Assembly (NCBI GenBank): GCA_903900345.1
Contig: CAIUMO010000025.1
Location: 1 to 64,000, forward strand
Direction: 5' to 3'
Length of the DNA stretch: 64,000 bases
Source: an uncultured bacterium
GTDB taxonomy: Bacteria; Patescibacteriota; Saccharimonadia; Saccharimonadales; Saccharimonadaceae
The notes under the pieces were generated by a model. It searched no databases and was not told the DNA's origin. It worked only from the letters and a program-made list of their open reading frames with translations. Position 1 is the stretch's first letter; each line of letters starts with the position of its first letter. Position numbers and translations under genes: made by a program. This document shows, piece by piece, positions 40,449 to 48,102 of the stretch.

Positions 40449-41821
40449 GACGGGCAATAACACCTTATATAATGACAGTACTGATTTTTCTTTTAATATC
40501 GTTCATATTAATAGTCGTTTGCGGATTATTTGTTGTAGCCGAATTTTCGCTGATTGCCGTCAATCGGACAACTGTCGATCATCTAGTCCTTAAGGGCGAC
40601 AAATCGGCAGCTGGTATCAAGCGGGCGCTTAGCAGCTTAAATCTACAATTATCGGGCGCTCAAGTTGGAATATCGCTGACTAGTTTAGCTATTGGTTTTT
40701 TGGCTGAGCCTTCCATTGCTAAGATAATTATTCTGCCACTTAGAAGCTTTGGTGTTTCAAATGATTTTGCCAGTGTTATTTCGATCGCAGCGGGCATTGC
40801 GATAGCGACTGCCATCACAATGATATTTGGTGAGCTGATACCAAAAAATTTAGCCATGATAAACCCGCTGTCGGCTGCCCGATTAATACAGCAACCGATC
40901 AGATTATTTAGCGCCATCATAAAATATCCAATCATTATTCTGAATAACAGCGCTAATTTTATATTGCGAAAGTTCGGTTTTAAACCGCTGGAAGATTTAG
41001 CCTCGGCTCGTTCGGCTGACGAGCTGCTGTCTTTGGTACGTCGTTCGGCCAAAAAAGGCACATTGCCCCAAGATATGGCCTTGATGCTAGAAAGATCACT
41101 CAGTTTTGGTGACATGACCGCCCTGGAGGTTATGACTCCAAGAGTTAGAATGCAAGCCGTGTCGGCTGACGAGTCAATTACTAAAGTGTTTAATATGGCT
41201 AAATCAACTGGGCTATCTCGTTTCCCAGTATTCGGTAAAAATCTTGATGACATAGTTGGCATCGTTCACATCAAACACGTCATTGGCATTTCAAGGCCTG
41301 ATCGAGAGAAAACTCTTGTCAGTCAAATTATGCGACCGCCGCTGTTAGTACCTTCCAATATTCAATTAGAAGCACTGCTTGAAGCGCTCCGTAAAGGTGG
41401 TCTACAAATGGCGATTGTCATCGATGAATTTGGTGGGACTGACGGTATAGTTACGATTGAAGATTTGTTCGAAGAGTTAGTTGGTGATGTTAGGGATGAA
41501 TATGATCGTACAAAAGTCATAGTTCGTAAATGTAACGATGGCAGCTGGACTTTTTCGGGGTTATTGCGACCAGATGAAATCAGTGAAGAAATTGGTGTTT
41601 TCTTGCCTGAAGAAGAAGACTCTGAGACAATCGCCGGCCTGATAATCGACTACCTGGAAAGAATGCCTCGAGTTGGTGACGTGATTCAGTCCAATGCCAT
41701 TAATCATAACGGTGATAATATCGTTGTTAAGCTGCGCGTCGAACGAATGGATAGTCATCGAGTTGATAGTGTACGTATGTATGTTGTGGCCTCAGATCAA
41801 ATAAATGAGGTTAAATCATGA
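40445..41821 (+). CDS. CNNM/CBS/CorC_HlyC-type membrane protein (first of a tandem pair)
   Basis: A 458-aa protein from the TTG at 40445 (MRRAITPYIMTV...); an in-frame ATG at 40472 would remove nine residues. Order: CNNM (DUF21) membrane domain (about 10-190, with VVAEFSLIAVNRT and IFGELIPKNLAMI), two CBS repeats (about 215-345, ending DEFGGTDGIVTIEDLFEELVGDVRDEYD), and a CorC_HlyC domain (about 365-450). CNNM relatives handle Mg2+ or other divalent cation efflux. Its stop overlaps the next gene's ATG (ATGA), so the pair is coupled. Confidence 0.88.
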   Translation: MRRAITPYIMTVLIFLLISFILIVVCGLFVVAEFSLIAVNRTTVDHLVLKGDKSAAGIKRALSSLNLQLSGAQVGISLTSLAIGFLAEPSIAKIIILPLRSFGVSNDFASVISIAAGIAIATAITMIFGELIPKNLAMINPLSAARLIQQPIRLFSAIIKYPIIILNNSANFILRKFGFKPLEDLASARSADELLSLVRRSAKKGTLPQDMALMLERSLSFGDMTALEVMTPRVRMQAVSADESITKVFNMAKSTGLSRFPVFGKNLDDIVGIVHIKHVIGISRPDREKTLVSQIMRPPLLVPSNIQLEALLEALRKGGLQMAIVIDEFGGTDGIVTIEDLFEELVGDVRDEYDRTKVIVRKCNDGSWTFSGLLRPDEISEEIGVFLPEEEDSETIAGLIIDYLERMPRVGDVIQSNAINHNGDNIVVKLRVERMDSHRVDSVRMYVVASDQINEVKS

Positions 41822-42855
41822 ATATTTGGTTAGCACTAGCCATTGCTTTGTTTATGTTGGCTGGCAACGCCTTCTTTGTTGGTGCTGAATTTGGTCTAAT
41901 ATCGGCTCGTCGCAGCAAGATTGAACTAGAAGCAGCTAAAGGCTCAATATCGGCTAAAATTGCCCTAAGCGCCATGGAGCAAGTCTCATTAATGTTAGCT
42001 GGTGCGCAACTTGGCGTTACTATCTGTTCACTTATCTTTGGTGCTGTCAGCGAACCTCTAATGGCTCATCTTTTGGAAAAGCCAATTTATAATTTAGGCC
42101 TTTCGGAAGCCCTAGTGATTCCAATGGCGCTATTTATAACTTTGATGGCTATGTCGTATTTGCATGTTGTGATCGGTGAGATGGTACCAAAGAATCTAGC
42201 TTTGGCGGCGCCCGTTAAAGTCGCCTTGTTCCTAATCCCGCCTTTGGTTGTATTTGTTAATATCTTTAAACCAATAATTATTGCCCTCAATTCTATTACG
42301 ATGTCTTTGTTAAAATCTGCTGGCTTCCAGCCCAAGCAAGAGTTAGCCAGCAGTTTTAGTCGTGATGAGGTGGCTGGTTTCATCAAAGAGTCACTTCACG
42401 AAGGTTTGTTGAGTCTCAAAGAAGGTCAATTATTATCTGGGTCACTTCGGTTTGATGATGCCGCCATTAGTTCGGTGATTATACCGCTCAGTACAGTTGT
42501 TTTTACGTCACATCAGCCAACTCCTAACGAGATAGAGAAATTGACTTCAACGACTGGCTTCTCGCGTTTTCCAGTCATAGGCAAATATGGTCAGATTAGG
42601 GGATATATTCACCTGAAAGACATATTGAGGATTCCGGATCATGAATACGATAAACCACTATCCGCCAACCTGTTTAGACCTCTTAGTAACGTCAAGAATA
42701 CGTCGACCCTCAAAGACGCCCTGGCTGCTATGCAAAGCTCAGGTTCGCATTTATCAAAGGTTACTGACGATAAAGGTGAGGTTATTGGCATAATTGCACT
42801 TGAGGATGTTCTAGAGGAATTAGTTGGTGAAATCCGCGACGACACTCGAAAATAG
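41818..42855 (+). CDS. CNNM/CBS protein without the CorC_HlyC domain (second of the pair)
   Basis: A 345-aa paralog. FFVGAEFGLISARRSKIE and VIGEMVPKNLALAAP mark the CNNM membrane domain (about 1-185). Two CBS repeats follow, ending VIGIIALEDVLEELVGEIRDD, and then the protein stops, without the CorC_HlyC domain seen in its neighbour. Starts at ATGA overlapping the upstream stop. The pair may form a heteromeric transporter or regulator; that is inference from coupling. Confidence 0.88.
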   Translation: MNIWLALAIALFMLAGNAFFVGAEFGLISARRSKIELEAAKGSISAKIALSAMEQVSLMLAGAQLGVTICSLIFGAVSEPLMAHLLEKPIYNLGLSEALVIPMALFITLMAMSYLHVVIGEMVPKNLALAAPVKVALFLIPPLVVFVNIFKPIIIALNSITMSLLKSAGFQPKQELASSFSRDEVAGFIKESLHEGLLSLKEGQLLSGSLRFDDAAISSVIIPLSTVVFTSHQPTPNEIEKLTSTTGFSRFPVIGKYGQIRGYIHLKDILRIPDHEYDKPLSANLFRPLSNVKNTSTLKDALAAMQSSGSHLSKVTDDKGEVIGIIALEDVLEELVGEIRDDTRK

Positions 42856-42890
42856 GCTGACTGTATTTGACATACTTTTCATACATATAT

Positions 42891-42896
42891 TATAAT
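42891..42896 (+). promoter_or_regulatory. -10 box of the second AbrB-type gene
   Basis: TATAAT, 10 nt before the ATG at 42907. The spacer TAGTATTTAA has no Shine-Dalgarno site. Confidence 0.5.
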
Positions 42897-42906
42897 AGTA
42901 TTTAAT

Positions 42907-43146
42907 ATGCATGAAAAGAAGCTATACGGCACAACAACAGTCGGTACCAAAGGTCAGATAGTCATCCCAGCGACTGCTCGCGAAGAACTGGTTATTAATA
43001 CCGGTGATAGGTTATATGTTGTTGGTTCGTCTAGTAATGGGCTTATAATGCTTCTAAAAGAAGATAAATTAGAGCAATTTATCGAACATATGAGTTTGAA
43101 CGTTGAAGCTCTCAAGGCTTTTAAAAAGTCTAAAATTAGTAAATAA
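42907..43146 (+). CDS. SpoVT/AbrB-type small DNA-binding protein
   Basis: A 79-aa AbrB-domain protein: GTTTVGTKGQIVIPATAREELVINTGDRLYVVGSSSNG, then a short helical tail. It is closely related in pattern to the protein at 35630. The region right after it carries three palindromes (43165-43249) over a promoter, which could be its targets. Confidence 0.85.
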   Translation: MHEKKLYGTTTVGTKGQIVIPATAREELVINTGDRLYVVGSSSNGLIMLLKEDKLEQFIEHMSLNVEALKAFKKSKISK

Positions 43147-43164
43147 AGTACTTGCGCTTTCACA

Positions 43165-43249
43165 ACTATAGTTCTATAGTAGGAAACACGAGCGTTATAT
43201 ATAACGCATTTCTTGACGTTTATTGACTATGCTGATAGTATTGATACTA
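43165..43249 (+). promoter_or_regulatory. Promoter surrounded by three palindromes
   Basis: TTGACG at 43213-43218 and TAGTAT at 43236-43241, spaced by 17 bp. Three inverted repeats flank or overlap it: ACTATAG-TT-CTATAGT at 43165-43180, the 16-bp perfect palindrome GCGTTATATATAACGC at 43192-43207, and TAGTAT-TG-ATACTA at 43236-43249, which covers the -10. This is the layout of a tightly repressed promoter. Confidence 0.6.
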
Positions 43250-43325
43250 CGTCTCGCGCCAAAACTATAATTATAAAGGTCGAAGCGCGTGAGGCTGTAC
43301 ACATAGTACAAGGAGTTAAAATCAC

Positions 43326-43418
43326 ATGCCAATAGCCATCGAATTTGTGTCGTCAAGACGCAAAAAGATAGCCGTGGATGTGGTGCCTGCCGAATGGCAA
43401 CTGTATATCGCACAGTAA
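43326..43418 (+). CDS. Possible 30-aa small protein
   Basis: ATG at 43326 to TAA at 43416-43418; the product opens MPIAIEFVSSRRKKIAVDVV. AAGGAG lies about 10 nt before the ATG, and the operator-rich promoter is about 80 bp further up. The bidirectional terminator at 43472 closes the unit. The family is unknown; with promoter, Shine-Dalgarno site and terminator it could be a real small gene or a leader peptide. Confidence 0.4.
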   Translation: MPIAIEFVSSRRKKIAVDVVPAEWQLYIAQ

Positions 43419-43471
43419 GAGTCGTTTGACTAAAAATCCACCCCGTCTTTATGACAGGGTACCAAAAACAA

Positions 43472-43500
43472 GAAAACACCCCAGGCACCGGGGTGTTTTC
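43472..43500. terminator. Bidirectional terminator
   Basis: An 11-bp perfect stem, GAAAACACCCC with GGGGTGTTTTC, over a 7-nt loop. A and T runs on the two sides suit both the small + unit and the minus-strand DsbA gene ending at 43519. Confidence 0.8.
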
Positions 43501-43518
43501 AATTTCTAGGAGTCTATT

Positions 43519-44247
43519 TTAATTAGGTAGGGCTATGCCAGCTTTTGTCAGCTCTTTGTTGATCTCGTCCTTTAACTCTTGGCTACTTTTTGTGTAATCG
43601 TTCCAGTTTTCACCACTTAACTTTGTACCATTTAGGAATAATGTTGGCGTAGCATCGACGCTTTGTTTGTAGCCCAGAGCCTTGTCAAAACTAATCTTGG
43701 CACTAATATCTTTATTAATAACACTATTGCCTTGACTGCTATCAGCACGGAATTTAGTCATATCTAGATTCAAAGTTTGAGCATATCCATCAAAAACCGA
43801 AATTAGTTTGTCGCCACTCAAATAAGTCCAGCTATTTTGGCCTTCATAAACTAAGTTATACATATCCCAATATTTACCTTGTAGGCCAGCCGCTTCAGCC
43901 GCAGTGGCCGCTATTGTGCCGTTAGGGTGACCTGATGCTGCGCCTAGTGTAAAGTTACGAAAAACATACTGAATCTGATCTTTATAGGCTTCAGTGACGG
44001 CCTTGATTACTGGATGTGCTGCAAAACAAGCTGAACATTGAAAGTCGCCATATTCGACCAGTGTAACTTTACTGTCTGATTTGCCAAAGACATGGTCGGC
44101 AATGTTACCGTTTTGGGTGCTGGCGACCTGAACTGCATTGACATTAATCTTGCTGACGTCAATTTTTGAGCTGCCCGAAAATATAATCAAAATAGCTAAG
44201 AAGCCAATGGTGACAACTGAAAATACGATCCATTTAATTTTATTCAA
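43519..44247 (-). CDS. DsbA-like thiol-disulfide oxidoreductase, membrane-anchored
   Basis: A 242-aa protein of the Thioredoxin_4/DsbA group: a short basic start, one signal-anchor helix (about 7-24), then GDFQCSACFAAHPVIKA with active CxxC near 74-77, the helical insert (about 120-190) and the cis-Pro loop in VDATPTLFLNGTKL. It should form or shuffle disulfides in extracytoplasmic proteins. The start is TTG with AGGAG 7 nt upstream, since no ATG lies in place. Confidence 0.88.
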   Translation of the reverse strand: MNKIKWIVFSVVTIGFLAILIIFSGSSKIDVSKINVNAVQVASTQNGNIADHVFGKSDSKVTLVEYGDFQCSACFAAHPVIKAVTEAYKDQIQYVFRNFTLGAASGHPNGTIAATAAEAAGLQGKYWDMYNLVYEGQNSWTYLSGDKLISVFDGYAQTLNLDMTKFRADSSQGNSVINKDISAKISFDKALGYKQSVDATPTLFLNGTKLSGENWNDYTKSSQELKDEINKELTKAGIALPN

Positions 44248-44348
44248 AAGAAACTCCTATTCAATAATTACTATGTATTAATTGTAGCAAATAACAAGCC
44301 TGCCTGACAGTGGGCGAAGTTGGCCATCTGCGTTACAATAGCAATGTA

Positions 44349-45329
44349 ATGTTTACGTTTTATTTGATACTGACAGTTATTGTTTCGGTCTTAATGTTGC
44401 TAGTGGCGGCAATTCGGCCAGATCATAGCAAATTTAATATGTTTGAGTTGGAGCGTCGCGCCAAGTTAGGTGACAAAGATGCCAAAAAAGCTTGGGCGCG
44501 TGAGAAATTATTAAGTGATGTTGTTGCTATGCAGCACATCGTAATCGCCATACTGCAAGTTTTTGTTGTCTTTTTATCAGAGCAAACCTTTGGCCCGCTA
44601 GTCGGCGTTACGATAGCACTAGTTGTCGCATTTGGTTACGGTTCGATTGCGCGCCTTAGTCTTTCTAGGTATTTGGCCCAAAAGATCTACAATCACATCG
44701 AACCATCAATTCTTAGATTCGTGCGCAAAAATCCATTCCTATTTAAGATAATAAGAGGTGCGCCTAAAGGCGATGGCTATTATAATCTACGGATTGATTC
44801 GCGCGAAGAACTTCAGCATTTAATAGCTGAATCAGATAGCGCCCTGACCTCTGACGAAAAGAAGTTACTGGTTCATAGTTTATCCTTTAGTGACCGCCTG
44901 GTCGGCACGGTTATGACGTCACGTAGTATGATCGTTGGCATTGATAAATCCGAGTTTCTTGGCCCACTGATGCTAAACGATCTACATAAAGTCGGCCATA
45001 ACTTTTTGCCGGTTATGGATGGTGATCTGGACCATGTTGTCGGAATTTTGAATCTCAAAGGTTTACTGACGCTTGATAGCAAAAAATCAATGACAGCTGG
45101 TAAAGCCATGCAATCAAAAGTCTATTACGTTCGTGAAGACCAAACTTTGCATCACGCTTTGGTGGCGTTGTTACATACCCACCATCATTTACTTGTCGTG
45201 ATTAATGAATCTCGAGAGACCGTCGGTATCTTGACGCTGGAAGATATTATCGAGGCATTACTGGGGCGCGAGATTGTTGATGACTTTAACGATCACGATA
45301 GCTTGATAGCCGTATCGCAACATAAATAA
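44349..45329 (+). CDS. CBS-pair membrane protein, CorC/HlyC-related
   Basis: A 326-aa protein: one helix near the start, another one or two at about 55-95, then a CBS pair (about 185-305) with HNFLPVMDGDLDHVVGILNLKGLL and LLVVINESRETVGILTLEDIIEALLG. The last motif is that of CorC/HlyC proteins, but the full CNNM domain is missing. The frame opens at GTG 44310; I start at ATG 44349 (MFTFYLILTV). It is the third CBS protein within 5 kb. Confidence 0.75.
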   Translation: MFTFYLILTVIVSVLMLLVAAIRPDHSKFNMFELERRAKLGDKDAKKAWAREKLLSDVVAMQHIVIAILQVFVVFLSEQTFGPLVGVTIALVVAFGYGSIARLSLSRYLAQKIYNHIEPSILRFVRKNPFLFKIIRGAPKGDGYYNLRIDSREELQHLIAESDSALTSDEKKLLVHSLSFSDRLVGTVMTSRSMIVGIDKSEFLGPLMLNDLHKVGHNFLPVMDGDLDHVVGILNLKGLLTLDSKKSMTAGKAMQSKVYYVREDQTLHHALVALLHTHHHLLVVINESRETVGILTLEDIIEALLGREIVDDFNDHDSLIAVSQHK

Positions 45330-45388
45330 TGTAGTTTTATAGGTGTTATAGTGGTAAAATATAGCCAAGAAGAACAAGGAATCAAATC

Positions 45389-46705
45389 ATGACGCGAACA
45401 CTAACACGAGAACTAGCAACAAAAGTTGGCGAAACCGTCACCATTAGCGGCTGGTTGCATAAAAAACGACTACTCGGCGGCCTTAATTTTATTACTTTGC
45501 GTGACCGCGGCGGGGTTGCTCAGACACTGATTGACAACAAAGAAGAACTTGAAAAGCTACGCGGACTACAAATCGGCACTGTCTTGACCCTGACTGGCCA
45601 GGTAGTAGCCGATGACCGTGCTCCAGGTGGAGCCGAATTACACTATGTCAAAGTCACGGTTGATGTGCCAGTGACAGATGAACCGCCAATTGAAGTTGAT
45701 AAGCCAATATCGCATAAATCAGAGCACCTAGATACGCTATTTGAAAACCGCGTTCTGAATATTCGTAACCTGCAAGAGCAGAAAATATTCAAAATTAGAG
45801 CCGATCTAACTTACTATATTCGTGATTTTTTACGCAGTCGTGAATTCGTTGAGATTGATACGCCAAAATTATTAGCCGAAGCTACCGAAGGTGGTTCTGA
45901 AGTCTTTACATTGGATTATTTTGGTAAAATCGCAACTTTAGCACAAAGCCCTCAGCTGTTTAAGCAAATTATGGTTGGTGCTTTTGAACGTGTTTACGAA
46001 ATCGGTCATTCCTACCGAGCCGAACCAAGCGCTACCACTCGTCATTTAACCGAACTAACGATGCTTGATATCGAGATGGGCTTTGTTGAAGGCCACGATG
46101 AAGTGCTAGATATGGTTGGCGACATGACGCAAACTGTTTTGAAACGTGTTTATCAGGAGCATGCTGACGATTTGCGAACATTCAACGCTCTTGAGCTAAA
46201 ACTTCCCGAAGATGGCAAGGTGCCACGATTTACAATCGCCCAAATTCATGACATGTACACCAAAGCTACCAAGACTGATACGACTCGGGAAAAAGATTTA
46301 ATCCCTGACGAAGAGCGTTGGATTAGCAATTACGCTCGTAAACAACTTGGTACAGATTTAGTTTATGCAATTCGCTTTCCAATTGAAGCCGCCAAGTTTT
46401 ATCACAGAGTCGACGTACAGGACGGAACTGTGCTTTGGGGTGACCTATTGATGCGTGGTCTTGAAATTGCGACTGTGCCACTACGTGAAAATAACTATGA
46501 CAAGATGATCGAACAGATGAAAAAGGCCGGACTTGATGTTGAGCACGAAGGTTTCAAATATTACTTGCAAGCTTTTAAATACGGCCTGCCTCAACATGGT
46601 GGCTGTGGTTTTGGTGTTGACCGACTGGTCCAAAAAACTATTGGTCTAGCCAATGTCAAAGAAGCTTGTTTGTTCCCACGCGATATAAACAGGCTGACAC
46701 CATAG
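45389..46705 (+). CDS. aspS: Aspartyl-tRNA synthetase, archaeal-type (probably non-discriminating)
   Basis: A 438-aa class II synthetase: OB-fold anticodon domain (about 14-105, VTISGWLHKKRLLGGLNFITLRDRGG), then the catalytic core with LAQSPQLFKQIM, GHSYRAEPSATTRHLTELTMLDIEM (motif 2) and GGCGFGVDRL (motif 3). QSPQL is the AspRS signature; AsnRS has SGQL. The size and the lack of the bacterial insert domain fit the archaeal-type enzyme, which often charges both tRNA-Asp and tRNA-Asn and then needs GatCAB. AAGGA lies about 9 nt before the ATG. Confidence 0.9.
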   Translation: MTRTLTRELATKVGETVTISGWLHKKRLLGGLNFITLRDRGGVAQTLIDNKEELEKLRGLQIGTVLTLTGQVVADDRAPGGAELHYVKVTVDVPVTDEPPIEVDKPISHKSEHLDTLFENRVLNIRNLQEQKIFKIRADLTYYIRDFLRSREFVEIDTPKLLAEATEGGSEVFTLDYFGKIATLAQSPQLFKQIMVGAFERVYEIGHSYRAEPSATTRHLTELTMLDIEMGFVEGHDEVLDMVGDMTQTVLKRVYQEHADDLRTFNALELKLPEDGKVPRFTIAQIHDMYTKATKTDTTREKDLIPDEERWISNYARKQLGTDLVYAIRFPIEAAKFYHRVDVQDGTVLWGDLLMRGLEIATVPLRENNYDKMIEQMKKAGLDVEHEGFKYYLQAFKYGLPQHGGCGFGVDRLVQKTIGLANVKEACLFPRDINRLTP

Positions 46706-46707
46706 CT

Positions 46708-47181
46708 ATGACTGAAATCGCTACTTTGGGCAATGTAGTAAATCCGTCAGAGATTGTTGTTGTTAATAAACAGCGGCATTTCTTGGCTGCCTTCTTCTTA
46801 AGCTTTATATGGGGAGTCTTCGGAATCGATCGATTCTATCTTGGTAAAATTTGGACTGGCATTTTGAAACTCTTAACTTTTGGTGGTTTTGGTCTTTGGG
46901 CGATAATCGATCTGTCGTCTATTATGTCTGGTAACATGCGCGATAAACAGGGGAACGAAATGTTAGAAGCTGCTCGCTACAAGAAATTTGCAAGTCGAAC
47001 GGTCACTATTTTTGCCTTGGTCGTCAGCGCTACGATTATAATAGTCGTTGGACTTTCGATATATGCTGTCATGCAATTTTTGCAGAATGGCGGAATCGAC
47101 AATATTCAAAAGCTTATTCCTAGCGGTAGCCAAACAACAGATGTTAACCAAATACTAAATTCATTAAATCAGTCACTTTAA
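46708..47181 (+). CDS. TM2-domain membrane protein
   Basis: A 157-aa protein. HFLAAFFLSFIWGVFGIDRFYLGKIWTGILKLLTFGGFGLWAIIDLSSIM is a full TM2 domain (two helices with the G-x-D-R-F-Y-L-G turn). Another helix follows at about 103-128. It starts 2 bases after the aspS stop (MTEIATLGN); the longer frame overlaps aspS. Probably co-transcribed with aspS and the next two genes. The function of TM2 proteins is unknown. Confidence 0.85.
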   Translation: MTEIATLGNVVNPSEIVVVNKQRHFLAAFFLSFIWGVFGIDRFYLGKIWTGILKLLTFGGFGLWAIIDLSSIMSGNMRDKQGNEMLEAARYKKFASRTVTIFALVVSATIIIVVGLSIYAVMQFLQNGGIDNIQKLIPSGSQTTDVNQILNSLNQSL

Positions 47182-47221
47182 TTGACCAAATAGCTATCGG
47201 CATTAGATAATAGGAAACAGT

Positions 47222-47773
47222 ATGCGAATTACGAATAAATTATTAATTTTTGGCTTTGTGACTGTGGCTTTAATAAGCGGCTTAGCCTTTTTGCCGGTTT
47301 TTGCTCAAAATACAGCGATGACAGACCAACAGGTTCAATTAATTCGTGATAACTGCGTTTCAACCAAGAATACCTTGAATCAGCTCCATTCAAGCGATGC
47401 GCTGTTACGTGTTAACAGGGGACAGATTTATGAATCGATGTCGACCAAGCTAATGGAAAAGTTTAATAGTCGAGTTTCTAGCAACGGCCTTAGCAATTCT
47501 AATTTAGTCTTGGTGGCCAATAACTACAGTACGGCACTTGATACTTTTAGGGCTGACTATATCATCTACGAGAAGCAATTAACGTTGTCCATGAATATCG
47601 ATTGTTCAAAGCAGCCGATCGTTTTTTATGATGCCGTTGCTTTGGCTCGCAATGAACGCAGCCAGGTTCACGCCGACGTCTTGAAGTTGAATCAGTTGAT
47701 TGATCAATATCAGGCTTCTGTCAGCCAATTTGGACAAGATTATCAGACTGCTATGCAGGGAGTAAAACAATAA
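47222..47773 (+). CDS. Secreted or lipid-free extracytoplasmic helical protein, unknown
   Basis: A 183-aa protein with a signal peptide or anchor (about 5-27, ending PVFAQN, a plausible AXA-like cleavage site). The rest is alpha-helical, Gln/Asn/Leu-rich (VQLIRDNCVSTKNTLNQLHSSDALLRVNRGQIYE). Two Cys (NC, DC) could form a disulfide. AGGAAA lies about 6 nt before the ATG. Its stop overlaps the next ATG (TAATG). No family is recognised. Confidence 0.65.
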   Translation: MRITNKLLIFGFVTVALISGLAFLPVFAQNTAMTDQQVQLIRDNCVSTKNTLNQLHSSDALLRVNRGQIYESMSTKLMEKFNSRVSSNGLSNSNLVLVANNYSTALDTFRADYIIYEKQLTLSMNIDCSKQPIVFYDAVALARNERSQVHADVLKLNQLIDQYQASVSQFGQDYQTAMQGVKQ

Positions 47774-48102
47774 TGGAAGAACACGAGCATCGTTTTTCTT
47801 TGATGATCATTCTTTCAATTATATTGGCATTTATATTGACGTTCGTCAGTATGGCTTTATATAACAGCAGTGGAGCAGCTCAACTTGACCTAAGTCGACC
47901 TGGTTATAAAGACGTAAGGTCTCAGGTTGTGAATGATGATAATTTCCAAGATTATTCAAGTTCAGGATCAATTAATCAAGCTGCGATTAATGAATTTGTA
48001 TCAATGTATCATCAACAGGCTGTTAAAACTGAATCAGTTGATGCCTTTGGCGGTGACCCACTCAGCACCGATGCTTTGGGTCTGGTTCCAACGTCTAATT
48101 AA
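47773..48102 (+). CDS. Small single-pass membrane protein, unknown
   Basis: A 109-aa protein: cytosolic MEEHEHRF, one helix (about 10-30), then a polar outside tail (SGSINQAAINEFVSMYHQQ). Coupled through TAATG to the upstream gene, so the two may form a complex. Its 3' end overlaps the convergent murC gene by 4 bases. Confidence 0.6.
   Translation: MEEHEHRFSLMIILSIILAFILTFVSMALYNSSGAAQLDLSRPGYKDVRSQVVNDDNFQDYSSSGSINQAAINEFVSMYHQQAVKTESVDAFGGDPLSTDALGLVPTSN

Noticed and set aside
40660-41262. Long minus-strand frame (200 aa) inside the CorC gene
   Set aside because: Antisense shadow of a well-supported gene; composition and lack of start signals do not support it.
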